Source: Acidobacteriota bacterium
GTDB lineage: Bacteria; Acidobacteriota; Vicinamibacteria; Vicinamibacterales; UBA8438
DNA: 35,347 nt
NCBI GenBank assembly: GCA_026708265.1
Contig: JAPOVI010000042.1
Coordinates: forward strand, 1 to 35,347
Direction of reading: 5' to 3'
A program made the translations under genes and the position numbers. Below are positions 8,348 through 16,965 of the stretch, piece by piece; positions within the stretch are counted from its first letter, which is position 1; every line of letters starts with the position of its first letter. The notes under the pieces are model-generated. The model did not search any database. It had not been told where the DNA came from and worked only from the letters and a program-made list of their open reading frames with translations.

Positions 8348-9696
8348 TCATCACCAGGAAGACGCTGCCCCGCCGCACGTTCCTGCGCGGCGTCGGCGCC
8401 GCGCTGGCCCTTCCGTTGCTCGACGCAATGACCCCGGCACTGGCCGGCGTCGCGGGCCGCGCCCTGCCGCCGGTCCGCCGCCTCGGCTGGGTCTACCTGC
8501 CGAACGGCATGGCGATGGAGTCGTGGACCCCGCCGGACGCGACGGCGCTGGAGCTCTCCCCCACCCTCGCGCCGCTCGCCCCCTTCCGGGACCGGATGGT
8601 GGTGCTGAGCGGTCTGGCCCAGGGGCAGGCCGAGGCGCTCGGGGACGGGAACGGCGAGCACACGCGGGCGACCGCCACGTGGCTCAACGGCGTCCACCCC
8701 CGGGAGACCGAAGGGGCCGACGTGCGGGCGGGGACCACGGCCGACCAGATCGCCGCCCGGCAGCTCGGGCGCACGACGCCGCTCCCGTCGCTCGAGCTGG
8801 CGATCGACCGCGACTACCTCGTGGGCAACTGCGAGAACGGCTACAGCTGCATCTACATGAACACCATCGCGTGGCGCGACGCGACGACGCCGCTGCCGAT
8901 GGAGAACAACCCCCGCGTGGTGTTCGAGCGGCTGTTCGGCGAAGGCGGCTCCACCGCGGATCGACGGGCCGAGCTGCGCAAGGACCGCAGCATCCTCGAC
9001 GCCATCGGCCACGACCTCGCCCGGCTGCGGCGCGAGGTCGGCGCCGGCGACCGCGCCCGCGTCGCGCAGTACCTCGACGCCGTGCGGGCCATCGAGCGGC
9101 GCATCGAGCTCTCGGAGCACAGCGACACCGAGCTCCCGGACCTCGCGCGGCCCGTCGGCATCCCGGAGTCGTACGCGGAGCACGTGGGGATGCTGTTCGA
9201 CCTGACGGCGCTGGCCTGGCAGGCGGACATCACGCGCGTCTTCACCTTCATGCTGGGCCGCGAGTTGAACGGGCGCGCCTACCCGGAGATCGGCATCCCG
9301 GACTCGCACCACGGCATCTCGCATCACCGCTACGACCCGCAGAAGCTGGCCCAGCTCGCGAGGATCAACACCTATCACGTGACGCTCTTCCGCCGCTTCC
9401 TGGAGACCCTGGCCGCCACGCCGGACGGCGACGGCTCGCTCCTCGACCACGCCCTGCTGCTCTACGGGGCGTCGCTGAGCGACAGCAACAAGCACCTCCA
9501 CTACGACCTGCCGCTGATGCTCGTCGGCGGCAGCGGCGGGCAGCTCCGGGGCGGCCGTCACCTCCGCTATCCGCGCGACACGCCGATGACGAACCTGCTC
9601 GTCAGCCAACTCGACAAGGCGGGCGTGCGGCTCGACGACGGCCTCGGCGACAGCACGGGGCGCCTGGGGGAACTGGCGCGCCTCTCAGGCATCTAG
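8344..9696 (+). CDS. DUF1552 protein, Tat-exported
   Basis: This 450-residue protein starts at the ATG inside the ATGA overlap with the DUF1592 gene, although the same frame is open far upstream. The N-terminus carries a Tat-type signal, RRTFLRG followed by a hydrophobic stretch (GAALALPLLDAM). The body has family features such as WVYLPNGMAMESWTP, FRDRMVVLSGL, the SCIYMNTIAWRD block and the terminal LLYGASLSDSNKH segment, which recall the alkaline-phosphatase-like DUF1501/DUF1552 folds. Tat export suggests it folds in the cytoplasm, perhaps with a bound metal. DUF1592 and DUF1552 proteins occur as neighbours in many genomes, so the two probably act together outside the cytoplasm. The molecular activity is unknown. 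Confidence 0.92.
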   Translation: MIITRKTLPRRTFLRGVGAALALPLLDAMTPALAGVAGRALPPVRRLGWVYLPNGMAMESWTPPDATALELSPTLAPLAPFRDRMVVLSGLAQGQAEALGDGNGEHTRATATWLNGVHPRETEGADVRAGTTADQIAARQLGRTTPLPSLELAIDRDYLVGNCENGYSCIYMNTIAWRDATTPLPMENNPRVVFERLFGEGGSTADRRAELRKDRSILDAIGHDLARLRREVGAGDRARVAQYLDAVRAIERRIELSEHSDTELPDLARPVGIPESYAEHVGMLFDLTALAWQADITRVFTFMLGRELNGRAYPEIGIPDSHHGISHHRYDPQKLAQLARINTYHVTLFRRFLETLAATPDGDGSLLDHALLLYGASLSDSNKHLHYDLPLMLVGGSGGQLRGGRHLRYPRDTPMTNLLVSQLDKAGVRLDDGLGDSTGRLGELARLSGI

Positions 9697-9779
9697 CCGC
9701 AGAGCGAGGGACGGGGCCCCAGGGTGAAGGGTGGTCGCGGAGTCGGTTCCGCTCCGTCCCCACCACGCACGAGTAGTGG

Positions 9780-11189
9780 ATGGCGCGACCAGACTCGTAC
9801 CGAGAACTGATGGTGCGGCGGCGAATGATGATGAAGCGGGAAGCGGTCTTCGGTGCCGGTGCCAGGTGGGTCGTCAGCGTTGCCCTATGGTCTCTCATCT
9901 CCAGCGGAACGACCTCGACACAACCGGCTGACGATTCGACAGCGCTGCACCGAGCGGCTCACCGTGGCGATGCCGCAGCGGTGGAGAGGCTGCTGGCAGC
10001 CGGCGAAGGCGTCGACACGACCACCCGTCACGGAGTTACTCCCCTGGCCCTTGCGTCTGCGCACGGACACGCCGAGGTAGTGCAGAGTCTGTTGGAGAGG
10101 GGGGCCGACGCACGGCGACCGTCACCGCACGGCGAGACCCCGTTGATGGCGGCAGCCCGCACTGGAACGGTCGAGAGCGTCGAGTTGCTGCTGCTGCACG
10201 GCGCCGGCGCGGAGGTCGACGCGCGGGAGGGGTGGCGCGGACAGACGGCCCTGATGTGGGCCGCGGCCGAGGGCCATGCGGCGGTCGTCGCCGCGCTGGC
10301 GGCGGCCGGCGCCGACGTCGACGCCCGCTCCGACGCGGGCTTCACCCCGCTCGCGTTCGCCGTGCGCGCCGGACACGCGGACGCGGTCGCCGCGCTCCTC
10401 GACGCGAGCGCCGACATCGGCCTGGCGCTGCCGGACGGCACGAGCCCGCTCCATCTCGCCGTCCTGAACGCCCGCTACGACGTTGCCGTCCGGCTCCTCG
10501 AACGCGGCGCCGACCCGACGGCCGACGGGCCGGGCTGGACCGCGCTGCACCAGCTCGTCTGGACCCGCCGCCCGAACCGGCACTACAACAACCCCGCCGC
10601 GTTCCCGACGGGCACGGTCACCGACCTGGCGCTCGCCCGCGCCCTCGTGGCCCACGGCGCCGACGTCGATGCGCGCCAGAGCGGCGAGCCGCGCGACGGC
10701 TACCGGAACATGCTGAACCGGCGCGCCGCCACGCCGTTCCTGCTCGCAGCGAAAGCCGTCGACCTGGAGATGATGCGCCTCCTGCTCGACCTCGGCGCCG
10801 ACCCGCACCTCGCCAACGAGGACGGCACGACGCCGCTCCTAGCCGCGGCCGGCGTCGGCATCTGGTCGTCGAGCGAGAGTCCCGGGAGCGCCGCCGAGGC
10901 GCTCGAGGCGGTCGAGCTGCTGAGAGGGCTCGGCAACGCGGTCACGGCCGTCGACGACAACGGCGACGCGGCCCTGCACGGTGCGGTGATGCGCGGCTCG
11001 AAGGAGCTCGTCCTCTACCTGCTCGAGCACGGCGCGGCGCTCGACCCGGTCAACGAGCGGGGCTGGACGCCCCTGACCATCGCCCAGGGCGTCTTCTACG
11101 CCAACCTCGGGCGCCGCTGGCCGGAGATGGAGGCGCTGCTCCTCGAGCTCGGCGCCACCTCGCCCACCGCGCCCGAGCCGCCGCGCTGA
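9780..11189 (+). CDS. Secreted ankyrin-repeat protein
   Basis: The 469-residue frame has several possible ATGs (9780, 9810, 9825 and after), none with a strong ribosome binding site. A start near 9825 would give a compact signal peptide (MMMKRE, then a hydrophobic stretch to about SSGTTSTQP). The mature protein has about nine or ten ankyrin repeats, for example TALHRAAHRGDAAAVERLL, TPLMAAARTGTVESVELLL and TALMWAAAEGHAAVVAAL. One loop is expanded around RRPNRHYNNPAAFPTG. Ankyrin arrays bind proteins; the export signal suggests a periplasmic or outer-surface partner. Such genes often lie close to DUF1592/DUF1552 genes in Acidobacteriota, and here it follows them by 83 bp in the same direction, so cotranscription is possible. 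Confidence 0.88.
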   Translation: MARPDSYRELMVRRRMMMKREAVFGAGARWVVSVALWSLISSGTTSTQPADDSTALHRAAHRGDAAAVERLLAAGEGVDTTTRHGVTPLALASAHGHAEVVQSLLERGADARRPSPHGETPLMAAARTGTVESVELLLLHGAGAEVDAREGWRGQTALMWAAAEGHAAVVAALAAAGADVDARSDAGFTPLAFAVRAGHADAVAALLDASADIGLALPDGTSPLHLAVLNARYDVAVRLLERGADPTADGPGWTALHQLVWTRRPNRHYNNPAAFPTGTVTDLALARALVAHGADVDARQSGEPRDGYRNMLNRRAATPFLLAAKAVDLEMMRLLLDLGADPHLANEDGTTPLLAAAGVGIWSSSESPGSAAEALEAVELLRGLGNAVTAVDDNGDAALHGAVMRGSKELVLYLLEHGAALDPVNERGWTPLTIAQGVFYANLGRRWPEMEALLLELGATSPTAPEPPR

Positions 11190-11205
11190 CCCACGAAGCC
11201 GTGCC

Positions 11206-11578
11206 GTGCCCGTCATCCCCCTTCCGCCGGACCGGTCCCTGCCCGCCGCCCTCGGCCACGTCGCGTGGCGGAGCCTGCAGGTGGCCGCCGCCGTGCTCGT
11301 GATCGTCGTCCCGTTCGGCTACGCAACTACCGGCGCCCACAACCACGTGCTGATGGGTGCAGATTCCGGCCTCGCGGTCGGCCTCGGACTCCTTCTTCTC
11401 CGCCTTCACCCGGAACTACTCCGGAATCACACCGGCTTCCGTGCCCGCGCGGATGGTGGTCGGGATCCAGCTCGTTCTCTCGGTCGGATGGGCCCTGGTC
11501 GTCTTCGCCGCCGTCATGTCGTCCATCCAGCCGCAGCTCGAACGAATCGCGCGCGGGGCGTCCCGCTCAGACCCGTAG
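11206..11578 (+). pseudogene. Probable decayed two-TM ion channel (Ion_trans_2-like)
   Basis: Two frames each encode part of what looks like one small membrane protein. From 11206 the first frame gives a hydrophobic segment (VAAAVLVIVVPFGYATTG). Around 11350-11370 the sensible reading passes to another frame, which gives DSFFSAFTRNYSGITPASV and a second membrane helix (MVVGIQLVLSVGWALVVFA), ending at the stop at 11576-11578. The second part matches the pore-helix, filter and inner-helix layout of two-TM potassium channels, where the family has T-x-G-Y-G-D-I-T-P. Here the filter reads T-R-N-Y-S-G-I-T-P, so selectivity residues are lost. I infer a frameshifted remnant. It could instead be an unrelated small membrane protein starting at the GTG at 11357. 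Confidence 0.42.
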
Positions 11579-11637
11579 GACTCGACGGGCACGACTACGG
11601 ACCTGACACGACTCACCAGCCCGTCGGAGAGCGCAAC

Positions 11638-12120
11638 GTGAACCTCAAGCGCATCCTGCTGCCGACCGACTTCAGCGACACGGCCGGGCACGCCCTCGAC
11701 TACGCGCGCGACCTCGCGGCCCGGTTCGGGGCGAGCGTGCACCTGCTGCACGTCGTCTCCGATCCGACCGTGCAGGACTGGGCCGGGGAGGTCGAGGGGC
11801 TGGTCGTACCCGATCTGCTCGCCAAGTGGAAGGAAGACGCGGAGCGGCGGCTCGGGGAGATTCCCATCGGCGACGTCGAGACCGTGCGGGCCGTCCGCGT
11901 CGGCCACGCCTTCGTGGAGATCATCCACTACGCGACCGGGAACGCGATCGACCTCATCGTGATGGGAACGCACGGCCGCGGTCCGGTCCGCCACCTGCTG
12001 CTCGGAAGCGTGGCCGAGAAGGTGGTGCGGAAGGCGCCCTGCCCCGTGCTCACCGTGCGGCAACCGGGTCACGCCTTCGAGATGCCGGTCTCGCCCGGCG
12101 GCCGGACCAGCGCGCCCTGA
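11638..12120 (+). CDS. Universal stress protein (UspA family)
   Basis: The 160-residue product starts at a GTG preceded by a GGAGAG ribosome binding site; the frame is open upstream but that part reads as something else. The N-terminal strand KRILLPTDFSD with D11 and the ATP-binding signature G-x2-G-x9-G-S (G110, G113, G123, S124, in MGTHGRG...LLGSVAEKV) are classic for ATP-binding UspA domains. It is a single-domain cytoplasmic protein. Such proteins respond to starvation or membrane stress and often sit beside transporters or channels, which fits the channel remnant just upstream. Confidence 0.93.
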   Translation: MNLKRILLPTDFSDTAGHALDYARDLAARFGASVHLLHVVSDPTVQDWAGEVEGLVVPDLLAKWKEDAERRLGEIPIGDVETVRAVRVGHAFVEIIHYATGNAIDLIVMGTHGRGPVRHLLLGSVAEKVVRKAPCPVLTVRQPGHAFEMPVSPGGRTSAP

Positions 12121-12219
12121 CGGGCGGGTCGGGCGCCTGCAGGGCGCAACGGACTGCGTCGCACGTTCTGCGGCCGCAACTCCCCGGAGTTGCCGGCCGG
12201 CGCCGTCGGCCCGGAAGGA

Positions 12220-12696
12220 TCAGCCGCCGGCCCGCAGCGCGAGATCGACCGCGGAGATCCGTTCCCACGCTCGGGAGCCCGGCAGGAGCTCGGCCCGTGC
12301 CGCGCCGCGGAGTTGCCGGTGGCACTGCACGCAGGTGGCGACGAGCGTCATGTACGCCGTCGCGACGTCTTCCATGTCGCCCGCCCCGGCCGCCGCCCCC
12401 AGGTCCCGCGCCGCCTCCTGGAACGCGCCGGACTGCTGGACGTAGGCCGTCGTCGGCGCCGCCATCCACGTCGACTCCTCGCTGATGCGGAGCAGCTCGC
12501 CGGCGTGGCGCCCGACGGCCGGGAAGCGTGCGAGGACGACCGCCTCGAAGAGCTGCTGCGCCCGGTCGAGCTTCTGCCGCATGAGGCTGCCGAGGTTGGG
12601 TTGCGCCTCGGCCGGCGCGGCGCTGGGCACGAGCAGGGCGAGGGCCAGGATTACCGCCGAAGTCCGGGAGTGTCTGCGCATCCTTGCATCCATCAC
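12220..12696 (-). CDS. Periplasmic c'-like monohaem cytochrome
   Basis: This 158-residue protein has a signal peptide (after MRRHSRTSAV, ending in AEAQ) and a mostly helical body with one haem motif, CVQCH, close to the C-terminus (about residues 121-125). A C-terminal CxxCH in a four-helix protein is the pattern of cytochrome c' and related class II cytochromes, which bind NO or act as small electron carriers. The start may be either of the tandem ATGs at 12696/12693 or an in-frame ATG at 12681. It follows the sugar dehydrogenase and an unknown membrane-anchored protein in the same direction, so it could accept electrons in that periplasmic chain; this link is inference. Confidence 0.75.
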   Translation of the reverse strand: MMDARMRRHSRTSAVILALALLVPSAAPAEAQPNLGSLMRQKLDRAQQLFEAVVLARFPAVGRHAGELLRISEESTWMAAPTTAYVQQSGAFQEAARDLGAAAGAGDMEDVATAYMTLVATCVQCHRQLRGAARAELLPGSRAWERISAVDLALRAGG

Positions 12697-12725
12697 TTGG
12701 GTTGTTTACCTGATCCAATCGACAT

Positions 12726-13352
12726 TCACTCGACGACCAGCGGCGCCAGGCACTCGATCTCGGCAGGATCCAGCGGCCACCAGCTCCCGAAGTTCGCGTC
12801 CGACGCGGCGATCGGAACGATGGGCGGGAACTCGCCCGGCACGAACGGCTCCCCAACGCCGGCGGCGCCCTGGCGGCGGGCCAGCGCCGACCGGAAGCGG
12901 GCCACGCCGGGGGCCTCGAACCGCGCGTAGTAGAGCTGCCGCGTGCTGCCGGCCCCGGGCCGGCGCATGACACCGATGCAGATCGGCGTCGGGACCTCGT
13001 CGCGCAGCCCCGCTTCCTCCGCAATCCGCAGCACCTCGTCGGGCGGGAGCACGGCCACCGACCGGCGGTACTCCGCGTGCAGCAGGAGGGGCATGGCGGC
13101 TACCGTCGGCGAGGTCATCGACTCCATCGTCCGGTTGAAGATCTGGTTGAAGAGATGGGCACGCAACTGGTCCGGCGGTTGGAGGACGACGAAGCCGGGG
13201 CCCGGAAGGTCGGGTGCGCGCAGCGCCAGCATCCACTCCGACACGAGGGCGGCGTCGACCGTGTAGGGCTCCGCCAGGGTGCTCTGGACGCTGCGCCAGA
13301 AGAGCCACCCGAGCAGGGCGAGCGCGACGACGGCGATGGCGGCCTTGCGCAT
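12726..13352 (-). CDS. Membrane-anchored protein of unknown function
   Basis: I do not recognise this 208-residue protein. The chosen ATG at 13352 lies 1 nt after the stop of the sugar dehydrogenase and opens a single membrane anchor (AAIAVVALALLGWLFW), so the soluble part is likely periplasmic. A longer version starting at 13385 would overlap the upstream gene by 32 bp. The body is mixed alpha/beta with a conserved-looking centre (LLLHAEYRRSVAVLPPDEVLRIAEEAGL) and no cysteine pair or metal motif that I can see. It sits between a PQQ dehydrogenase and a c'-like cytochrome in a tight minus-strand group and is probably co-translated with the dehydrogenase. Confidence 0.7.
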   Translation of the reverse strand: MRKAAIAVVALALLGWLFWRSVQSTLAEPYTVDAALVSEWMLALRAPDLPGPGFVVLQPPDQLRAHLFNQIFNRTMESMTSPTVAAMPLLLHAEYRRSVAVLPPDEVLRIAEEAGLRDEVPTPICIGVMRRPGAGSTRQLYYARFEAPGVARFRSALARRQGAAGVGEPFVPGEFPPIVPIAASDANFGSWWPLDPAEIECLAPLVVE

Positions 13353-13353
13353 G

Positions 13354-14592
13354 TCACCCACCGCCGGACAAGGCGAGGTCGCCATCGACCGGCTCGATCC
13401 GCAACAGGGCCCCGTCGTCGGCGTCGGTCAGCACGTAGAGCAGGCCGTCGGGTCCCTGCCGGACGTCGCGGATGCGCTGGCGGAGCTCGGCCAGCAGCCA
13501 CTCCCGGCGCAACTCCTCCCCGGCGTCGTTGAGCACTATGCGCTCCAGGTGTCCCGTGCGCGGGAGGCCGCCGAAGCGCAACGCTCCGGCGAACAGGTTG
13601 CCCTTCCAGTCCGGAAACCGATCCCCGTCGTAGAAGGCGAGGCCCGATGGCGCGATGGACGGGACCCAGAGGATCGCAGGCAGCTCCATCCCCGGCCGCC
13701 ACGGCGCCTCGGTCATGCGCTGCCCGCTGTACTGGCGGCTGTAGGAGACGACCGGCCAGCCGTAGTTGCGGCCCGCCGCGATGACGTTGACCTCGTCGCC
13801 TCCCTGCGGCGCGTGCTCGCTCACCCACAGCTCGCCGCTCTCCGGCCGGAACGCCAGACCCTGATGGTTCCGGTGGCCGAGCGAGTAGACCTCCGGCCTG
13901 TGGTCCGGGAGGCCGACGAAGGGATTGTCGTCGGGCACGGTCCCGTCGTCGCGGAGCCGCAGCACCTTGCCGAGCAGATCGTTCGGGTCCTGGGCGCGCA
14001 GGGCGTTCTCCGGCGACGACTCGAACGCGCCGCCGACCGTCATGTAGAGCATGCCGTCGGGTCCGAACCCGATCCGCGACGCTCCGCTCCCCGGCGGATC
14101 GAGGACGAGCAGGTCCTCCACACCGTCGAGCGCCGCGCCGTCGAGCCGCCCGCGAGCCAGGGCCACCGTCGGCCCCGCCGGCTGCGGCTTGGTGTACGTC
14201 AGGTAGACCAGCCGGTTCGCCGCGAAGTCGGGGTGGAGGACCACGTCCATCAAGCCGGCGATGCCCTCGGCGTGCACGGCCGGCGTGCCGGCGATCGGCG
14301 TCGGATCGAGCGACCCGCCGCTGATGCTCCGCAGCCGCCCCGGGCGCTCGGTGACGAGCATCGACCCGTCCGGCAGGAAGGCGAGGCTCCACGGACGCTC
14401 CAGCCGCCGCGTGACCGCCACTACGCGAATCTGGCCGTACTCGGCCGAATCGAGCACGACCGGACCGTCCGGCAGCGGGCGAGGCGGCACCCCGGGCCGG
14501 CGTTCCGCCACCTCCTGCGCCAGCGCGGCGCCCGCACCCAGGCAAATGCCGGCCAGAACCAATGAAGCCCCGATGGATCGCCAACCTCGCAC
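13354..14592 (-). CDS. PQQ-dependent aldose sugar dehydrogenase (GSDH family), secreted
   Basis: The GTG at 14592 has an excellent ribosome binding site (GAGGAGGT) and begins directly with a signal peptide ending in AALAQ. This gives about 412 residues rather than the longer frame from 14622. The mature protein is a six-bladed propeller of the soluble glucose dehydrogenase/Asd family. Diagnostic stretches are ERPWSLAFLPDGSMLVTERPGRL, the catalytic GHRNHQGLAF block and the Ca/PQQ-binding SEHAPQGGDEVN and GRNYGWP stretches. Family members oxidise aldoses with PQQ and pass electrons to periplasmic carriers. No pqq biosynthesis genes are in the window. It leads a minus-strand group with an unknown anchored protein and a c'-like cytochrome. 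Confidence 0.92.
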   Translation of the reverse strand: MRGWRSIGASLVLAGICLGAGAALAQEVAERRPGVPPRPLPDGPVVLDSAEYGQIRVVAVTRRLERPWSLAFLPDGSMLVTERPGRLRSISGGSLDPTPIAGTPAVHAEGIAGLMDVVLHPDFAANRLVYLTYTKPQPAGPTVALARGRLDGAALDGVEDLLVLDPPGSGASRIGFGPDGMLYMTVGGAFESSPENALRAQDPNDLLGKVLRLRDDGTVPDDNPFVGLPDHRPEVYSLGHRNHQGLAFRPESGELWVSEHAPQGGDEVNVIAAGRNYGWPVVSYSRQYSGQRMTEAPWRPGMELPAILWVPSIAPSGLAFYDGDRFPDWKGNLFAGALRFGGLPRTGHLERIVLNDAGEELRREWLLAELRQRIRDVRQGPDGLLYVLTDADDGALLRIEPVDGDLALSGGG

Positions 14593-14860
14593 GGTCCACC
14601 TCCTCCGCGGCGCCGGCCGCACGCCGCGACCGCCTCGCTGATCGTATCGCGGCCCGCGCCCTCCACGCCATTGCCAGCCGTCCCAGGGAACCGGCGAGGG
14701 TCAGCTCTACCGCGATCCAGTGACCTCTCGCGACGGCCCGGGCGAGCTGGTGGCGCGGCGCATACGGTGCCGACCACCCCACCGCAGTGGCCGGACGACC
14801 CGGCCCAACCGCATGCCACGTCGGAACCCGCGCGCCGGGGCGTCCCCGCCTGCAACATTC

Positions 14861-14869
14861 TGTTACACT
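14861..14869 (+). promoter_or_regulatory. Extended -10 promoter, near-leaderless start
   Basis: TGtTACACT is an extended -10 (TG-n-TACACT). The expected transcription start near 14876 is about 2 nt before the GTG at 14878, so the small membrane protein would be translated from a nearly leaderless message. No ribosome binding site is visible before that GTG, consistent with this. Confidence 0.45.
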
Positions 14870-14877
14870 GGCGGGCC

Positions 14878-15078
14878 GTGTTGCGCTCTTGTACGTTCGT
14901 CGTCGTTGCGCTCCTGGTCCTGGAGCGGCCGGCTGCGGCGTATCTCGATCCGGGGACCGGGAGCATGCTGCTCCAGGTGCTGCTGGGCGGAGTGGCGGCC
15001 GTAGGCGTCATCGCGAAGCTGTACTGGCGCCGTGTGACGGCTGCAATCAGCGGCAGACTGCAGCGGGCCAAGCGCTAG
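14878..15078 (+). CDS. Small YLDPGTGS-type membrane protein
   Basis: From the GTG at 14878 the product is 66 residues. A hydrophobic N-terminus (FVVVALLVL) ends at a likely signal-peptidase site (AAA|Y). The characteristic YLDPGTGSMLLQ motif, one membrane helix (VLLGGVAAVGVIA) and a basic tail (KLYWRRV...RAKR) follow. Small proteins with Y-L-D-P-G-T-G-S recur in many bacteria, typically near surface-polymer or sulfatase/methyltransferase genes, but have no assigned function that I know. The frame is open back to 14671, but the start is better set by the promoter at 14861-14869. It is 54 bp ahead of the methyltransferase gene and probably cotranscribed with it. Confidence 0.7.
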   Translation: MLRSCTFVVVALLVLERPAAAYLDPGTGSMLLQVLLGGVAAVGVIAKLYWRRVTAAISGRLQRAKR

Positions 15079-15132
15079 CAGCGGGGCTGCACGAGCTCGC
15101 CACGCTTCGTTCCGGCACAGCCCGTGCGGCCG

Positions 15133-16548
15133 ATGCGTGTCCAGAATCCATCCGTCCGGTTCGACTCCGGCTCCTTCCGCGATCCCGACACCCGGGTCTT
15201 CCATCACGACGGATCGGTATACCGGTGCCTGTCGGCCCGCGCCCTCGCAGACTGGCGGCAGCTCGCCGGGACCGGCTTCTATGAGCGCTTCGTCGCCGAT
15301 CAGCGCGTGATCCCGACGCGGGAGGTCACGGATCCCGATGCCCTGCCGCCGCTCGACGGACGCTGGGCGGCGGTCCTGGAGCACGAGCGCGTGCCGTTCG
15401 TGTCCTATCCGTACGAGTGGTCGTTCGGCATGCTCAAGGATGCCGCGCTGCTGCAACTCGACGTGACGCGCGCGGCGCTCGACGAGGACATGACGCTCAA
15501 GGACGCCACGGCGTTCAACGTGCAGTGGCGCGGTGCGCGCCCCACGTTCATCGACATCGGGTCGTTCACGGCGTACGCCGCCGGTGAGCCCTGGGCCGGC
15601 TACCGGCAGTTCTGCGAGACGTTTCTCTACCCGCTGCTGCTCCAGGCGTACCGCAACGTGCCCTTCCACCCGTGGCTCCGCGGCAGCCTGGAAGGGATCA
15701 CGGCGGCGCAGTGCAGCGCACTGCTCACCGGCCGCGACCGTCTGCGGCGCGGCGTGCTGGCGCACGTCGTCCTGCAGGCGCAGGCCCAGGCGCGCTACGA
15801 GGGCGCGCGGGGCGACGTCAGGCGCGAGCTGCGCGCGGCCGGCTTCGGCGCGGGGCTCATCAAGCACAACATCGACCGCCTGCGGCGTACCGTCGAGCGG
15901 CTGCGGTGGAAGGCCCCGCGATCGACCTGGTCGAACTACCAGCGGGAGCACTCCTACGAGGACGCCGATCTGCGGAGCAAGGGCGAGTTCGTCGGCCGGG
16001 TCCTCGGCCGCCGGCGGTGGCCCGTCATATGGGACCTCGGCTGCAACACCGGCAACTACTCCCGCATGGCTGCGCGGCACGCGGACCTCGTGCTGGCGCT
16101 GGACGGGGACCACCTCGTCGTCGAGCGCCTGTACGAATCGCTCAAGGCCGACGGGCCCGACAACATCCTGCCGCTGCTGGCGGACCTGGCGGATCCGTCG
16201 CCCGGCCTGGGATGGCGCGGCCGCGAGCGCCTGCCGCTCGCCGAGCGCGGCCGGCCGGCGCTCATCCTGTGCCTGGCCCTGGTGCACCACCTGGTGATCG
16301 GCCGCAACATTCCGCTGGACGACTTCGTGGCGTGGCTCGCGCAGTTCGGCGCCGAGCTGATCCTGGAGTACGTCGGCCGCGACGACCCGATGGTGGAGCG
16401 CCTGCTCCGCAACCGGCGGGACCAGGAGCTCGACTATTCCGGCGAGGCGGTGCGTGCGGCGCTCGAACGCCACTTCGGCGCCGTCACCCACGCCACGCTG
16501 GCCTCCGGCACCCGCACGCTGTACCACTGCCTCCCGCAGACGCCATGA
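15133..16548 (+). CDS. Class I SAM-dependent methyltransferase, NoeA-like
   Basis: The protein is about 471 residues from the ATG at 15133; a GTG at 15124 is also possible, and neither has a clear ribosome binding site. The N-terminal 290 residues form a family-specific domain (for example PYEWSFGMLKDAALLQLDVTRAAL and the FIDIGSFTAY segment). The C-terminal half is a Rossmann methyltransferase with the SAM-binding motif WDLGCNTGNYS (about residue 300 on), an acidic residue after strand 2 (VLALDGDH) and a late LALVHHLVIGRNIPL block. This two-part architecture is seen in proteins often annotated as nodulation protein NoeA-like, implicated in modification of surface or secreted glycans. The natural acceptor is unknown. 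Confidence 0.82.
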   Translation: MRVQNPSVRFDSGSFRDPDTRVFHHDGSVYRCLSARALADWRQLAGTGFYERFVADQRVIPTREVTDPDALPPLDGRWAAVLEHERVPFVSYPYEWSFGMLKDAALLQLDVTRAALDEDMTLKDATAFNVQWRGARPTFIDIGSFTAYAAGEPWAGYRQFCETFLYPLLLQAYRNVPFHPWLRGSLEGITAAQCSALLTGRDRLRRGVLAHVVLQAQAQARYEGARGDVRRELRAAGFGAGLIKHNIDRLRRTVERLRWKAPRSTWSNYQREHSYEDADLRSKGEFVGRVLGRRRWPVIWDLGCNTGNYSRMAARHADLVLALDGDHLVVERLYESLKADGPDNILPLLADLADPSPGLGWRGRERLPLAERGRPALILCLALVHHLVIGRNIPLDDFVAWLAQFGAELILEYVGRDDPMVERLLRNRRDQELDYSGEAVRAALERHFGAVTHATLASGTRTLYHCLPQTP

Positions 16549-16965
16549 TCCATCCGCGCACTGCAACCTCGGACCTGCCCGGCTGGGCGCGCGCCGCCGA
16601 CGGAACCAGCGGCCATGAGGCATCGTCCCGTCAAGTCCTTGGGTTAGACTGACCAGGGTCGTACCATCCTCCGGTCGGCCCCTGTCGCGGTCCGGAGAGT
16701 CGAGGCTGCGGCCCTCGGGACGATGCCGGCGGCGGTCATGGCTGGCCCACGGCCCGGAGGACGGTGACTGCGGCCCCGACGACCCCGGCGAGGATCACGC
16801 CTGCCTGCGCGCGGATGGCTCCGGCGAAGCGCCACGCGAGGCGCGTTTTCGAGGGCGGCCAGGTCCGCTGCGGGCGCAGATGGCGAAGGCGAGCAGCGGA
16901 CCGGTACCTTGGAGATGCAGCGTCAGCATGCGGGACGACACGGACGGCCCCGGCCCGGTGACTCG
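16549..16965. other. Intergenic region before the sulfatase-like gene
   Basis: About 417 bp follow the methyltransferase stop. A TTAGACT sequence (16644-16650) is a plausible -10, though it would leave a leader of about 300 nt. No frame here has a ribosome binding site with a protein-like product, and I see no convincing terminator hairpin. Confidence 0.4.

Noticed and set aside
16735..16860. Short minus-strand hydrophobic translation (FAGAIRAQAGVILAGVVGAAVTVL)
   Set aside because: It looks like a membrane segment but has no start codon or ribosome binding site, and chance Ala/Val-rich stretches are common at this base composition.
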